Under the pieces are notes generated by a model. It was not told the DNA's origin and ran no database searches. It saw only the letters and a list, made by a program, of their open reading frames with translations. A stretch of 64,000 nucleotides of DNA from Tateyamaria omphalii (GTDB taxonomy: Bacteria > Pseudomonadota > Alphaproteobacteria > Rhodobacterales > Rhodobacteraceae), in the NCBI RefSeq assembly GCF_001969365.1, contig NZ_CP019312.1:868001-932000 (forward strand), written 5' to 3'. A program made the position numbers and the translations under genes. Positions 1-9,158 of the stretch are shown piece by piece (position 1 is the first letter of the stretch; every line of letters begins with the position of its first letter).

Positions 1-285
1 TTTCAGTCGGTGCTGGACAACATTCACATCCTGCCAAAGGAAGTGATTGACCCGGTGGTGAAGTATTACTCGCAACTCAACGCAATTGAGGTTCAGATTG
101 CCGATTCACGCCTCAAGCCTTTTGTCGAAGGCACGGATGAGGCCAGCCGAAAGCGGCGCGAAATTGCGTATTTTCAATATCTACAGATGAAACAGCGCGC
201 GCGCACATATGCAATTGATGCGCTGAAGCATTTGGGCGCGGACCCGGCGATCAGTAGCCCGGGCTCGGCCCGTTCCGACCGGTGA
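1..285 (+). CDS. Hypothetical protein, 3' end only
   Basis: An open frame enters from the left edge in phase 1 and stops at 285, so the true start lies outside the window; an internal GTG at 10 is only a formal start. The visible 94 residues are charged and look helical, with a run rich in K, R and Q (residues about 45-70), and end in a small, Ser/Gly-rich tail. I do not recognise the family. The frame is consistent with coding by codon choice, and a non-coding gap follows before the leftward DUF4174 gene. Confidence 0.6.
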   Translation, partial: FQSVLDNIHILPKEVIDPVVKYYSQLNAIEVQIADSRLKPFVEGTDEASRKRREIAYFQYLQMKQRARTYAIDALKHLGADPAISSPGSARSDR

Positions 286-415
286 TGGGAGTGGTACGTT
301 TGGGTGTATCCGACATATCCGTCTCCTTTCCTGTTGGGTGGCATGTGGCACCCGATTACAGGGTGAATATAGGCTGTCCACCCCTGTTTCACAAGCGCGC
401 TGTGGTGTTTAACGA

Positions 416-444
416 CGAACCGTTAATGCAGTCTCAACGGTTCG
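416..444 (-). terminator. Hairpin at the end of the DUF4174 gene
   Basis: A perfect 9-bp stem (CGAACCGTT at 416-424 and AACGGTTCG at 436-444) with an 11-base loop begins one base beyond the stop codon of the leftward gene. There is no strong T tract after it on the minus strand, so it may be a weak terminator or a 3'-end protecting hairpin. Confidence 0.45.
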
Positions 445-445
445 T

Positions 446-895
446 TCAACTGTCTTGTCCGCGTCGTTCGCGGATTTCGCGCTGCCGGATCGGCATCTTG
501 TCGATGGACCGCGTGATCTCACGCACGTCCCACGGAAAGGGTTTGCGCAGTTTCACGCCACCATCCTTGCCGACAAGGACCAGCATGAAGCCACGGGGGC
601 GGAATTGCAGCCGCAAGTCGCTATCGACCGAGGGATCGGTATCGGTCAACACGACAACGTCCCGTTCGGCCAAGTCCTCGGCACGCGCTTCGAGAAACTC
701 CATCTGCTGCCCGAAGTTTGGATCGTTCGGACTGTCGGCAAACACGATTATGGGTCGTTTTTCCCATACAAGTTCGCTTAAATCCGGGACATTTCCGGTG
801 ACAAAGACGGAAGGCTCCGGCGCGCCATTGCTTTCCGCAGCGACTGCGGAACCGCCGAAAAGTCCAACCAGAACAATAGGTAGTAACTGTTTCAT
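446..895 (-). CDS. DUF4174 family exported protein
   Basis: A 149-residue protein with an N-terminal signal peptide (MKQLLPIVLVGLFGG, cleavage likely near AVAAE). The mature part has the DUF4174 pattern: a short thioredoxin-like core with a strand-rich segment (WEKRPIIVFADS, VVVLTDTDPS, FMLVLVGKDGGVKLRKP) and a final helix. The longer frame to 1042 is rejected because the ATG at 895 follows a clear AGGAG ribosome site and opens a clean signal peptide. The gene is divergent from the sulfotransferase-like gene, with 145 bases between the starts that must hold both promoters. The periplasmic function is unknown. Confidence 0.85.
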   Translation of the reverse strand: MKQLLPIVLVGLFGGSAVAAESNGAPEPSVFVTGNVPDLSELVWEKRPIIVFADSPNDPNFGQQMEFLEARAEDLAERDVVVLTDTDPSVDSDLRLQFRPRGFMLVLVGKDGGVKLRKPFPWDVREITRSIDKMPIRQREIRERRGQDS

Positions 896-1040
896 CTGCT
901 CTCCTGCTGGGATCAATGTAGCTGCTTTTTCCGCAATTGCGACGGCTGCTCGCGTCAATTTTAGCTTTAATCGCTCCGCAAGGCTTGGCGTGCGACCTCT
1001 CAACCATCTGCGTCGGCCCCGTGCTGGGCAGTTGACGCGC

Positions 1041-2003
1041 ATGGCAAGGGATCAAAGCGGCATGAAAGTTATTCTGCACATTGGGGCACACCGGACCGGA
1101 ACGACGTCCTTTCAGGCCTATATTCGACAGAATGCGGACTTCATGCGGTCGCGTCGCATCGGGTTCTGGGGCCCTCTGCGCACGCGCAAGGGTTTGCTCT
1201 CGGGCATCCAGCCTTCCTTTGCCTCGACGCCGAAATCTGCCCGTAGGGCGCGGGGGCGGGTGCATTTGAACCTGCACAAAGCCGAGCGGAACGGCACCAA
1301 AACGCTGCTCGTCTCGGACGAGAACATGATCGGCACGATGCGCCGCAATATGCGCAAGCGGTCGCTCTATGATGATGTGGGCGAAAGGATGTCGCGTTAC
1401 TCTGCGGCCTTTGACGGGCGTATCGACACGGTCGTCATCTCAGTGCGGTCGCTGAACCACTACTGGAACTCGGTTGCCGCTTATTGCGTCGCGCGCGGTC
1501 ACACAATGCTGGAACCTGATCAACGGTTGCGCATCGCGTTTGGGCCACGCACGTGGCGGGATGCTATAGCCGATGTGGCATGCGCGGTACCGGGTGCACG
1601 CATCGTCGTCGTACCCTTCGAACGTACCGCTGGCCGTCCGGATGCGATGTTTCAGGCGCTCACAGGCCTGCATGGTCCACGAACCGCAGCCGAAACCTGG
1701 CTGAACCGATCGCCGAGTGTACCACAACTGCGCGAACTGCTGGCCGAGCGCGGCGACAACCCCAACCTGATACGGGGGGCGTCCGAACGGTGGACTCCAT
1801 TCGACCCCGCCGCAAGCGCTGCCATGCGCGAGGCATATCTGGACGATATTCACTGGCTGACTGCCGGTGCCGAAGGACTAGCAACACTGACAGAGGATTT
1901 GGGCCAGAGAGGAGCGGGGCAAACCCTGCCGCATGGCCCGCTGACAAGAGGACATGGACATGACAACCAAGAAAGACGAATGGCAGACCCTCGCGGAGGG
2001 TGA
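1041..2003 (+). CDS. Sulfotransferase-like protein
   Basis: About 320 residues. The N-terminus reads [21 protein letters not shown], which matches the strand and 5'-phosphosulfate-binding loop (GxxRTGTT) of PAPS-dependent sulfotransferases. A later segment ([17 protein letters not shown]) resembles the 3'-phosphate-binding strand with its conserved Arg and Ser. Start could be 1041 or the ATG at 1062. The frame is open far upstream (from 282), but that part is antisense to DUF4174 and is not protein-like. The 3' end overlaps the start of scpA by about 44 bases, which suggests coupled translation. The acceptor substrate cannot be told from sequence. Confidence 0.75.
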   Translation: MARDQSGMKVILHIGAHRTGTTSFQAYIRQNADFMRSRRIGFWGPLRTRKGLLSGIQPSFASTPKSARRARGRVHLNLHKAERNGTKTLLVSDENMIGTMRRNMRKRSLYDDVGERMSRYSAAFDGRIDTVVISVRSLNHYWNSVAAYCVARGHTMLEPDQRLRIAFGPRTWRDAIADVACAVPGARIVVVPFERTAGRPDAMFQALTGLHGPRTAAETWLNRSPSVPQLRELLAERGDNPNLIRGASERWTPFDPAASAAMREAYLDDIHWLTAGAEGLATLTEDLGQRGAGQTLPHGPLTRGHGHDNQERRMADPRGG

Positions 2004-4083
2004 GCTGCGCGGCCGCCCGGTCGAGGACCTGACCTGGAAAACGCTGGAAGGGATTGACGTCGCTCCGATCTATACCGCCGACGATTTAGCGGGCGTGGAT
2101 CACCTTGGCACCGTTCCGGGTGAGGCGCCCTTCACCCGCGGGGTGAAGGCCACGATGTATGCAGGCCGTCCCTGGACGATCCGGCAATATGCGGGCTTTT
2201 CCACCGCCGAGGAGTCCAACGCCTTCTACCGTCGTGCCCTTGCGTCCGGGCAGCAGGGCGTGTCGGTTGCCTTCGATCTTGCCACACACCGCGGGTACGA
2301 CAGCGATCATGAACGGGTTGTTGGTGATGTGGGCAAAGCTGGCGTGGCCATCGACAGCGTCGAGGACATGAAGATCCTGTTCGACGGTATCCCGCTCGAC
2401 AAGGTATCTGTGTCCATGACCATGAACGGCGCCGTCATTCCCATCCTCGCCAATTTCATCGTCGCGGGCGAAGAGCAGGGCGTCGACCGCGCGCAATTGT
2501 CCGGAACCATCCAGAACGACATCCTCAAGGAATTCATGGTCCGCAACACGTATATCTATCCGCCGGAACCCTCGATGCGGATCATCGCGGACATCATCGA
2601 ATACACCTCGAATGAAATGCCCAAATTCAACAGCATTTCCATCAGCGGCTACCACATGCAGGAAGCGGGCGCGAACCTGGTGCAGGAGCTGGCGTTCACC
2701 CTCGCTGACGGACGCGAATATGTGCGCGCCGCCATCGCGCGCGGCATGGACGTTGACACATTCGCAGGGCGGCTGTCGTTCTTCTTTGCCATCGGCATGA
2801 ATTTCTTCATGGAAGCGGCCAAGCTGCGCGCCGCGCGTCTGCTCTGGCACCGCATCATGTCCGAGTTCGAGCCGAAAAACCCCAAATCCTCTATGCTGCG
2901 GACCCACTGTCAGACCAGCGGTGTCAGTCTGCAGGAACAGGACCCTTACAACAACGTCGTGCGCACCGCGTTCGAGGCGATGAGCGCGGTACTGGGCGGC
3001 ACGCAATCTCTGCACACCAACAGTTTTGACGAAGCCATCGCGCTGCCCACGCAGTTCTCAAGCCGTATTGCGCGGAACACGCAGCTCATTCTGCAGAACG
3101 AGACGGGCGTGACCAATGTCGTCGATCCGTTGGCCGGGTCCTACTACGTCGAGAAGCTGACCCACGATCTGGCGACGGAAGCCTGGAAGCTGATCGAAGA
3201 GGTCGAGGAAATGGGTGGCATGACCAAGGCCGTTGGCTCCGGCATGCCCAAGCTGCGCATCGAGGAAGCCGCCGCGAGGCGGCAGGCGATGATCGACAAG
3301 GGCGATGAGGTGATTGTCGGCGTTAACAAGTTCCGGCTCGAGAAAGAGGACGAGATCGACATCCTCGACATCGACAATGCCGCTGTCCGCGACAGTCAGA
3401 TCGCGCGGCTGACCCGTATCCGGGCAGACCGGAATGAGGATGCTTGCCAAGCCGCCTTGGACGGGCTGAGCGCGGTTGCCGCGTCAGAAGGCAATCTGTT
3501 GGAGGCTGCGGTCAATGCGGCGCGGGCACGTGCAACCGTGGGAGAGATTAGCATGGCCATGGAAAAAGAGTTCGGTCGCCACCGGGCAGAGGTGAAAACG
3601 CTCGCCGGTGTATATGGTGCTGCCTACGAGGGCGACGCAGGCTTTGCCGCGATCCAGAAGTCCGTCGAGGATTTTGCCGAAGCCGAGGGACGGCGTCCGC
3701 GGATGCTGGTGGTCAAGATGGGTCAGGACGGCCACGACCGGGGTGCCAAGGTGATCGCGACAGCCTTTGCCGATATCGGATTTGACGTGGATGTGGGACC
3801 CCTGTTCCAGACCCCGGCGGAGGCCGCGCAGGATGCCATCGACAACGATGTGCACGTGATCGGAATTTCGTCGCAAGCTGCGGGCCACAAGACGTTGGCG
3901 CCGCAACTTGTGCACGCGCTTAAGGAGGCGGATGCCGAGGATATCATCGTGATCTGTGGCGGGGTGATCCCGCAGCAGGACTATCAGTTCCTCTATGATG
4001 CCGGTGTCAAGGCGATCTTCGGACCTGGCACCAATATTCCTGATGCTGCGCAAGAGATCCTCTCGATCCTGCGCGCTGCCTGA
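1960..4083 (+). CDS. scpA: Methylmalonyl-CoA mutase
   Basis: A B12-dependent enzyme of 707 residues that interconverts methylmalonyl-CoA and succinyl-CoA, used in propionyl-CoA breakdown and, in many Rhodobacteraceae, the ethylmalonyl-CoA pathway. The N-terminal barrel (to about residue 520) has conserved blocks such as [21 protein letters not shown] and RTHCQTSG. The C-terminal cobalamin domain has the base-off motif [12 protein letters not shown] (DxHxxG) and a closing GPGT loop. It is the single-polypeptide homodimer type. ATG 1960 is preferred over ATG 1954 because the AAGAGG site is then properly spaced. It overlaps the sulfotransferase-like gene. Confidence 0.97.
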   Translation: MTTKKDEWQTLAEGELRGRPVEDLTWKTLEGIDVAPIYTADDLAGVDHLGTVPGEAPFTRGVKATMYAGRPWTIRQYAGFSTAEESNAFYRRALASGQQGVSVAFDLATHRGYDSDHERVVGDVGKAGVAIDSVEDMKILFDGIPLDKVSVSMTMNGAVIPILANFIVAGEEQGVDRAQLSGTIQNDILKEFMVRNTYIYPPEPSMRIIADIIEYTSNEMPKFNSISISGYHMQEAGANLVQELAFTLADGREYVRAAIARGMDVDTFAGRLSFFFAIGMNFFMEAAKLRAARLLWHRIMSEFEPKNPKSSMLRTHCQTSGVSLQEQDPYNNVVRTAFEAMSAVLGGTQSLHTNSFDEAIALPTQFSSRIARNTQLILQNETGVTNVVDPLAGSYYVEKLTHDLATEAWKLIEEVEEMGGMTKAVGSGMPKLRIEEAAARRQAMIDKGDEVIVGVNKFRLEKEDEIDILDIDNAAVRDSQIARLTRIRADRNEDACQAALDGLSAVAASEGNLLEAAVNAARARATVGEISMAMEKEFGRHRAEVKTLAGVYGAAYEGDAGFAAIQKSVEDFAEAEGRRPRMLVVKMGQDGHDRGAKVIATAFADIGFDVDVGPLFQTPAEAAQDAIDNDVHVIGISSQAAGHKTLAPQLVHALKEADAEDIIVICGGVIPQQDYQFLYDAGVKAIFGPGTNIPDAAQEILSILRAA

Positions 4084-4090
4084 ACACCCA

Positions 4091-4117
4091 ATTGGCTGCG
4101 CGCACAGCGCGGCCAAT
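4091..4117 (+). terminator. Hairpin after scpA
   Basis: ATTGGCTGCGC and GCGCGGCCAAT form an 11-bp stem (one T-G wobble) around a five-base loop, 7 bases after the scpA stop. No T tract follows, so termination efficiency is uncertain. Confidence 0.45.
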
Positions 4118-4298
4118 GACCTGTTCGGTCTTAGGAAAATACGCGCCTGGCGGTGCCATGTGTCTTTTTTGGGTGCCGCGCACAGTTGCGCGATGGCTCA
4201 CTTTTGGCGTGTTGACCCTTCAACTTGTGACGATGCGCTGCAATAGTAAGCAGCGGGGGCGCCCGCGTGCCACTGGTCCACAACTTCTTGGAAAGCCG

Positions 4299-4907
4299 AT
4301 GCTATTTGATCATCTCGTCGTCGGAGGCCGAACGCTCGCCTCGGCGCGTGCGCGCATCGAAGAAGCGTTGGGCGTGCCGATGCAGCCGGGCGGTGAACAC
4401 GCCGTGTTTCAGACACACAATGCCTTGATGGCGCTGGAGGATGGCCTGTACCTTGAAGCCATTGCGCCCAACCCTGCGGTGCCTGCGCCAGCGCGGCCGC
4501 GCTGGTACGATCTGGACCGGTTCGAGGGACCGGCGCGGCTGTCAAACTGGGCGTGCGCCGTGACAGATATGGAGACGGCTTTGAGCGAAATGCCCGATGG
4601 GGCCGGCGCACCGGTCTCTGTGCAGCGCGGCAGCCTGTCGTGGCGCATGGCCGTTTCAGAGGATGGAACGACGCCATTCGATAATCTCTGGCCCGCGTTG
4701 ATCGAGTGGCCAAGCGATGTGCATCCAGCGCGCCAACTTGAGCCGACCGGGGTCCGTCTGCGGCGGTTTACACTGTCACACCCGAAAGGCGATCAGCTTG
4801 TATTGGCCCTGGCCGCGCATCTATTTGACGATCGCGTCTCGGTCGAGGTTGGGCCAATCGGCATGAGCGCAACCTTCGACACGCCGCACGGGACCCGAAG
4901 CCTGTGA
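4299..4907 (+). CDS. VOC / glyoxalase-like domain protein
   Basis: A 202-residue soluble protein starting MLFDHLVVGGRTLASARA, the opening of the Glyoxalase_3 type of VOC fold, with a metal-ligand-like His in the first strand and LYLEAIAPNP as the second half-site. The frame is open back to 4092, but the sequence before 4299 does not look like protein and GGAAAG precedes the ATG. It ends in a GTGA overlap with the acetyltransferase gene, so the two are translated together. Substrate unknown. The 215 bases between scpA and this gene show only the hairpin at 4091. Confidence 0.75.
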   Translation: MLFDHLVVGGRTLASARARIEEALGVPMQPGGEHAVFQTHNALMALEDGLYLEAIAPNPAVPAPARPRWYDLDRFEGPARLSNWACAVTDMETALSEMPDGAGAPVSVQRGSLSWRMAVSEDGTTPFDNLWPALIEWPSDVHPARQLEPTGVRLRRFTLSHPKGDQLVLALAAHLFDDRVSVEVGPIGMSATFDTPHGTRSL

Positions 4908-5407
4908 TCCGGGACGCCAACCGCGATGATGCAGGCTGGATTGCGGACATCTGGAACGCCGTGATTGCTCATACCCAGATTACATTTACGACGGCCCCGA
5001 AAACTCTGGACGACATCGAAAATCTGATCGACACGCGCGTGATGCTTGTTCTTCCCCGTCAGGGCGGCTTTGCCACTTATGGACCGTTCCGTGGCGGTCC
5101 GGGTTACGCCGCGACAGTCGAACATACGATCCTGCTCGACCCGACCGCACGCGGACGCGGCAAGGGTCGGGCGCTTTTGACTGCGCTTCAAGCTCGCGCG
5201 CGCAGAGAAGGGTATCACATCATGGTCGCTGGGATCAGCGGCATAAACGATGTGGCCATCGCTTTTCACGCGGCCATGGGTTTTGCAAAGGTCGCCCATA
5301 TGCACCAGGTCGGTCGTAAAGACGGAGTGTGGCTTGACCTGATCCTTATGCAAAAACAGCTGGGTGCGACCGCAGGCGCAGACGCCGCACCCCAAGATAC
5401 GGTATAG
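4904..5407 (+). CDS. GNAT family N-acetyltransferase
   Basis: 167 residues, GTG start overlapping the previous stop. The acetyl-CoA loop is visible as LLDPTARGRGKGRALLTAL (R/Q-x-x-G-x-G/A pattern) at about residues 83-101, followed by IAFHAAMGFAKVAHMHQVG, the usual last strand pair. Overall it resembles the phosphinothricin acetyltransferase-like branch (DANRDDAGWIADIWNAVI start), which acetylates small amines, but a resistance role should not be assumed. Confidence 0.85.
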   Translation: MIRDANRDDAGWIADIWNAVIAHTQITFTTAPKTLDDIENLIDTRVMLVLPRQGGFATYGPFRGGPGYAATVEHTILLDPTARGRGKGRALLTALQARARREGYHIMVAGISGINDVAIAFHAAMGFAKVAHMHQVGRKDGVWLDLILMQKQLGATAGADAAPQDTV

Positions 5408-5416
5408 GTTGCACCC

Positions 5417-6097
5417 ATGTCCCTTTGGGCCCGCATATCCGACGCACTTGCTGCACTGACCGCTGGCGAAAGCCTGACGGACATCTTTGACAAGCTGCGC
5501 GCGCCGCCTGAACGCAGCGTGGCCTTTGCCATCGCGGTCATCGGGCTGGGCGCCAAGATGGCCAAGGCCGACGGTCAGGTCACGCGTGATGAGGTCACCG
5601 CCTTTCGCGAGGTGTTCCATATCGCGGCCAAGGATGAGGCAGGCGCGGCCAAGGTGTTCAACCTCGCCCGTCAGGATGTCGCGGGGTTCGAGGAATACGC
5701 GACCCGTATCCACGCCATGTTCGCAAGTCAGCCCGAGACCTTGAACGACTTGATCGAGGGGCTTTTTCACATCGCCATGGCCGATGGTTTTTATCATCCG
5801 AACGAGGATGCCTTCCTCGAAGAAGTGGCGCATATCTTCAACATTTCCGATGTGGATTTCCGTGCCCTGCGCGCCCGCTTTGTGCCGGATGCCACCCCGG
5901 ATCCCTATTCGGTGATCGGGGTCGATCCGGCGTTGGAACTGAACGACATCCGCGTGGCCTGGCGCAAGCTCGTGCGCGAAAACCACCCTGACGCGATGAT
6001 GGCCCGTGGGGTGCCGGAAGAGGCCGTGCGCCTGGCCGAAAAGCGGATGATCGACATCAACCGCGCCTGGGAAGAAATCTTGAGCACGCGAAGCTGA
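5417..6097 (+). CDS. TerB-type domain plus C-terminal J domain (DjlA-like)
   Basis: 226 residues. Residues about 30-145 form a helical TerB-like unit (GAKMAKADGQVTRDEV, AMADGFYHPNEDAFLEEVA; paired acidic DG motifs that may bind metal). Residues 160-226 form a J domain: DPYSVIGVDPAL, then KLVRENHPDAM with the HPD triad that stimulates DnaK. This is the DjlA domain order without an obvious membrane anchor. The likely role is a DnaK co-chaperone for specific clients. Its stop overlaps the start of the nuclease-like gene (TGATG). Confidence 0.88.
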   Translation: MSLWARISDALAALTAGESLTDIFDKLRAPPERSVAFAIAVIGLGAKMAKADGQVTRDEVTAFREVFHIAAKDEAGAAKVFNLARQDVAGFEEYATRIHAMFASQPETLNDLIEGLFHIAMADGFYHPNEDAFLEEVAHIFNISDVDFRALRARFVPDATPDPYSVIGVDPALELNDIRVAWRKLVRENHPDAMMARGVPEEAVRLAEKRMIDINRAWEEILSTRS

Positions 6098-7098
6098 TGC
6101 GCATCGCCACCTATAATGTCGAGTGGATGAACAGCCTGTTTGATGATGACGGGGCGTTGCTCAATGACGATGAATGGTCGTCGCGCCATGATGTGACGCG
6201 TGCAGCACAGCTCGCTGCCTTGCGAACGGTATTCGGCGCTTTGGATGCCGATGCCGTCATGGTGATCGAAGCCCCGGACACCAGCCGCAGCCGCGACACC
6301 GTGCGCGCGCTTGAAAATTTCGCGCGTTTTGCCGACTTGCGCGCACTTCGTGCGATCATCGGATTTTCAAACGACACGCAGCAGGAAATCGCGCTGCTTT
6401 ACGATCCGGACGTGCTGACCGCCACCCATGCCCCGCAAACGCACCCGGCCGCACCCCGTTTTGATGGCAGCTTCCGCATCGACCTGGATATTGATGCGAC
6501 CGAGGACGAGGTTGTGTTTTCCAAACCACCGCTGGAGTTGTTGATCGAAACGTCAAGCGGCACCATGCTTCGCATGATCGGCGCGCATCTGAAATCCAAG
6601 GCGCCCCACGGCGCGCGCGACCGGGACGAGGTCATGCGCATCTCGATCGCGAACCGCCGCAAACAGCTGGCGCAGGCGATCTGGCTGCGGGCACGCATCG
6701 ACGCTGTTTTGGTGGATGCTGACCCGCTGATCGTGCTGGGGGATCTTAACGACGGTCCGGGGCTGGATGAATACGAACATCTGTTCGGGCGATCATCGGT
6801 TGAGATCATTCTTGGCTCTGGTGCAAAAGCCCTGTTCGACCCCCACGCCCGGCAGGCCCTGCAGCGCCGCTTGGGGGCGACACCGACGACAGCGCGGTTC
6901 TGGATCAGACCCGAGCAGCGCTTTCTCCAAGCGCTGCTCGATTACATCATGGTGTCGCCTGATCTGGCTGCGCTGGCGCCCACCTGGCGCATCTGGCACC
7001 CGCTAGATGATCCGCAATGTTGGGCGGACCCGACGTTGCGGGATGCGCTGGTGACCGCCTCGGATCATTTTCCGGTCAGCTTGGATATCGTGCTATGA
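6097..7098 (+). CDS. Endonuclease/exonuclease/phosphatase family protein
   Basis: 333 residues with the EEP-fold landmarks: MRIATYNVEWMNS (catalytic Asn), MVIEAPDT in place of the usual QE motif, GAHLKSKAP, PLIVLGDLNDGPG (GDxN), and a terminal LDYIMVSPDL...ASDHFPVSLDI (SDH catalytic His). The Ala-Pro after the Glu and the absence of a signal peptide suggest a cytoplasmic phosphoesterase. Substrate (nucleic acid or phospholipid-like ester) is not determinable. It is translated directly from the DjlA-like gene. Confidence 0.85.
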   Translation: MRIATYNVEWMNSLFDDDGALLNDDEWSSRHDVTRAAQLAALRTVFGALDADAVMVIEAPDTSRSRDTVRALENFARFADLRALRAIIGFSNDTQQEIALLYDPDVLTATHAPQTHPAAPRFDGSFRIDLDIDATEDEVVFSKPPLELLIETSSGTMLRMIGAHLKSKAPHGARDRDEVMRISIANRRKQLAQAIWLRARIDAVLVDADPLIVLGDLNDGPGLDEYEHLFGRSSVEIILGSGAKALFDPHARQALQRRLGATPTTARFWIRPEQRFLQALLDYIMVSPDLAALAPTWRIWHPLDDPQCWADPTLRDALVTASDHFPVSLDIVL

Positions 7099-7105
7099 TC
7101 CCCAT

Positions 7106-7480
7106 ATGAATGCCATGAAACCGATTGTTGCAGCGATTTGCATTGCGACCCTCGCAGGGACCGCCGCCGCCCAAGAGCCTGAGGACGAGCGCGGCCTGTC
7201 TCTGATGGAACGCGGCGCGCAGATGCTGATGGAAGGGCTGATGCGCGAGATGGAGCCCGCCATGGACGGGCTGCAAGGCATGGCCGAAGACTTCGGACCG
7301 GCGATGCGCGACTTTGCGGCCCAGATGGGCCCGGCGTTGCGTGGGCTGCTCGAAGAGATCGAGGACTGGAGCGTCTATCACCCGCCCGAGATGCTCGAGA
7401 ACGGCGACATCATCATCCGCCGCAAGGCACCGCAAGAACAGAAAAACGCGCCGGACCCCGATACGGAGATCGAGATTTAG
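7106..7480 (+). CDS. Small exported acidic protein
   Basis: 124 residues: a signal peptide (MNAMKPIVAAICIATLAGTAAAQ), then a Met/Glu/Gly-rich helical stretch (LMERGAQMLMEGLMREMEPAMDGLQ) and a WSVYHPPEMLENGDIIIRRK segment. Similar small proteins occur across Rhodobacteraceae without assigned function. It lies 7 bases after the EEP gene and converges on ppx with overlapping stop codons (7477-7480). Confidence 0.75.
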   Translation: MNAMKPIVAAICIATLAGTAAAQEPEDERGLSLMERGAQMLMEGLMREMEPAMDGLQGMAEDFGPAMRDFAAQMGPALRGLLEEIEDWSVYHPPEMLENGDIIIRRKAPQEQKNAPDPDTEIEI

Positions 7481-9027
7481 CGCCGCCGTTTCTTGACCGT
7501 GACCTGCGCGTCCAGCGAATTCGCCAGTGAATTCAACCGCGCCTCTGCCACCTCACCAAAAAGCGGCATGGCATCGGGTGATAGGTGCAGTTCCAGTTCA
7601 CGTTTCTTTGGGAACCAGCGGAATTCGCCGCGTTCGGCGTCTTTCTCCATCCACAGCATCGCGCCAAAGCGCATGGCTTTGCCAAGTATCTCGGCATCCC
7701 GCTGCGTCTTCTCGTCGATCAGATCGTACAACTCCTCGAAATGCGTGCCCTCGCGCTTGTTGGTGTAGCGGTGCAGCAGGGCAAGCCCAAGGAAGATACG
7801 TTCGGAATGTTTCAACCCGCCCAGATTGGCCCGCGTTGCGTTGTCAAAACAGACTTCGGCGCGGTAGTCGGGATGCGCGCGCCAGCTTACGTCATGCAAG
7901 AGGCACGCGGCCTTGATCAGACGCTTGCGGGCAAGCGGCGCGGATTTGAAGAGCGGTTCGATGAATTGGTACAGCAGTTTGCCAAACCCCGGCATGCGCG
8001 CGTCCTTCGCCTCGGCAAAGCGGCAGGCTTCGATCAGCGGGTCGCGATCACGCAAGCGCTGCGGCATCTGTTCGTAAAGCATCCCCTCGCGAATGCCGTA
8101 GCTGGACACGGCGATGTCCTTGGGCCGGAACGTCTTGACCAGGCGCCACAGCACTTCCGCCGCCAGCGGGACCAGCGCCATCCGGGCAGATGAGATACCG
8201 CAGGCAGCGCGCAGCGCCTCGTGATCGTCGTGTTCGTGGATAAACTTCGTGGTGCGCTGCACCGATTGCGGCGTCATCCGGTATTCATGCAGCACGTGCA
8301 GCGGATATCCGCGTCGGTGCATGTCGACCCGTGCAATCGCGCGCCAGGACCCGCCCACAAGGAACAGGCGATCACGCTGCGCGCCCATTTCCTCGTGCAG
8401 CTGCTCCATCACTGCCTTGATATGCGCGCTGCGCCCTTTTTTACCGCCCTTGACGGTCTGCAGCTTCAAGGGGCCCAGATCAGAGGTGACCCGCCGACCA
8501 ACCTCACCGTCGGAAATCTCGGCCAACTCCATCGAAGAACCGCCAATGTCACAGACAAGGCCGTAGGAACCGGGCCAGCCCAGCAGCACCCCCTGGGCTG
8601 ACAGCCGCGCTTCCTCTCGCCCGTCGATGACGCGGACATTCAGACCGGTTTCACGCAGTACGTCCGAGCGGAATTCGAGACCATCGCTTGCGTCCCTTAC
8701 GGCAGCGGTTGCGACGACAGACAGGTCCGACAGACCCATCCCTTCTGCCAGACGCTGAAAGCGGGTCAGTGCATCCAGCGCGCGCACGCGCCCCTCGGGG
8801 TTCAGGTGGCCTGTGTCGGACAGGCCGGCGCCCAGGGCGCACATGATCTTTTCGTTGTAAAAATAGGCGGGCGAGCGTGCGGCCCCGTCAAACACCACCA
8901 ATCGAACGGAGTTTGACCCCACATCAACCACGCCCACGCGCGACAAGGCGCGTGCCGACGGATCCTCGAACAGCGGCTTGCCAAAAAGGCTACCGTCGCC
9001 AGTCTGTGGCGAAACCGATACGTTCAT
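7477..9027 (-). CDS. ppx: Exopolyphosphatase / GppA family phosphatase
   Basis: 516 residues. The actin-like ATPase fold is clear from VGVVDVGSNSVRLVVFDG near the N-terminus, ATAAVRDASDG, and CDIGGSSMELAEI, followed by an HD-like helical C-terminal half (LLHDVSWRAHPDYRAE) and a basic tail. It hydrolyses polyphosphate or pppGpp. ATG 9027 is chosen over 9075 because the residues before it are not family-like. It lies 131 bases downstream of ppk on the same strand, the common pairing for polyphosphate synthesis and breakdown. Confidence 0.93.
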   Translation of the reverse strand: MNVSVSPQTGDGSLFGKPLFEDPSARALSRVGVVDVGSNSVRLVVFDGAARSPAYFYNEKIMCALGAGLSDTGHLNPEGRVRALDALTRFQRLAEGMGLSDLSVVATAAVRDASDGLEFRSDVLRETGLNVRVIDGREEARLSAQGVLLGWPGSYGLVCDIGGSSMELAEISDGEVGRRVTSDLGPLKLQTVKGGKKGRSAHIKAVMEQLHEEMGAQRDRLFLVGGSWRAIARVDMHRRGYPLHVLHEYRMTPQSVQRTTKFIHEHDDHEALRAACGISSARMALVPLAAEVLWRLVKTFRPKDIAVSSYGIREGMLYEQMPQRLRDRDPLIEACRFAEAKDARMPGFGKLLYQFIEPLFKSAPLARKRLIKAACLLHDVSWRAHPDYRAEVCFDNATRANLGGLKHSERIFLGLALLHRYTNKREGTHFEELYDLIDEKTQRDAEILGKAMRFGAMLWMEKDAERGEFRWFPKKRELELHLSPDAMPLFGEVAEARLNSLANSLDAQVTVKKRRR

Positions 9028-9158
9028 GGGGCCCCCGCAGTGCGCACTTGCACCCTTTGATGGACCAGCGCGCAACGTGGGTCAATCACAGCGTCGGCCC
9101 GGTGGCTCTGTTTCGGCGCGCGCCGAAAGGCGCCCACCCGCCGACCCATTTGCACCAG

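Noticed and set aside
282..1040. Long open frame upstream of the sulfotransferase-like gene
   Set aside because: It runs antisense across DUF4174, which has a clear signal peptide and ribosome site; the translation is Arg/Ser-rich and unlike protein.
4793..5986. 397-codon leftward frame over the acetyltransferase and TerB/DnaJ genes
   Set aside because: Both forward genes have recognisable motifs, including the HPD triad; the reverse frame has none.
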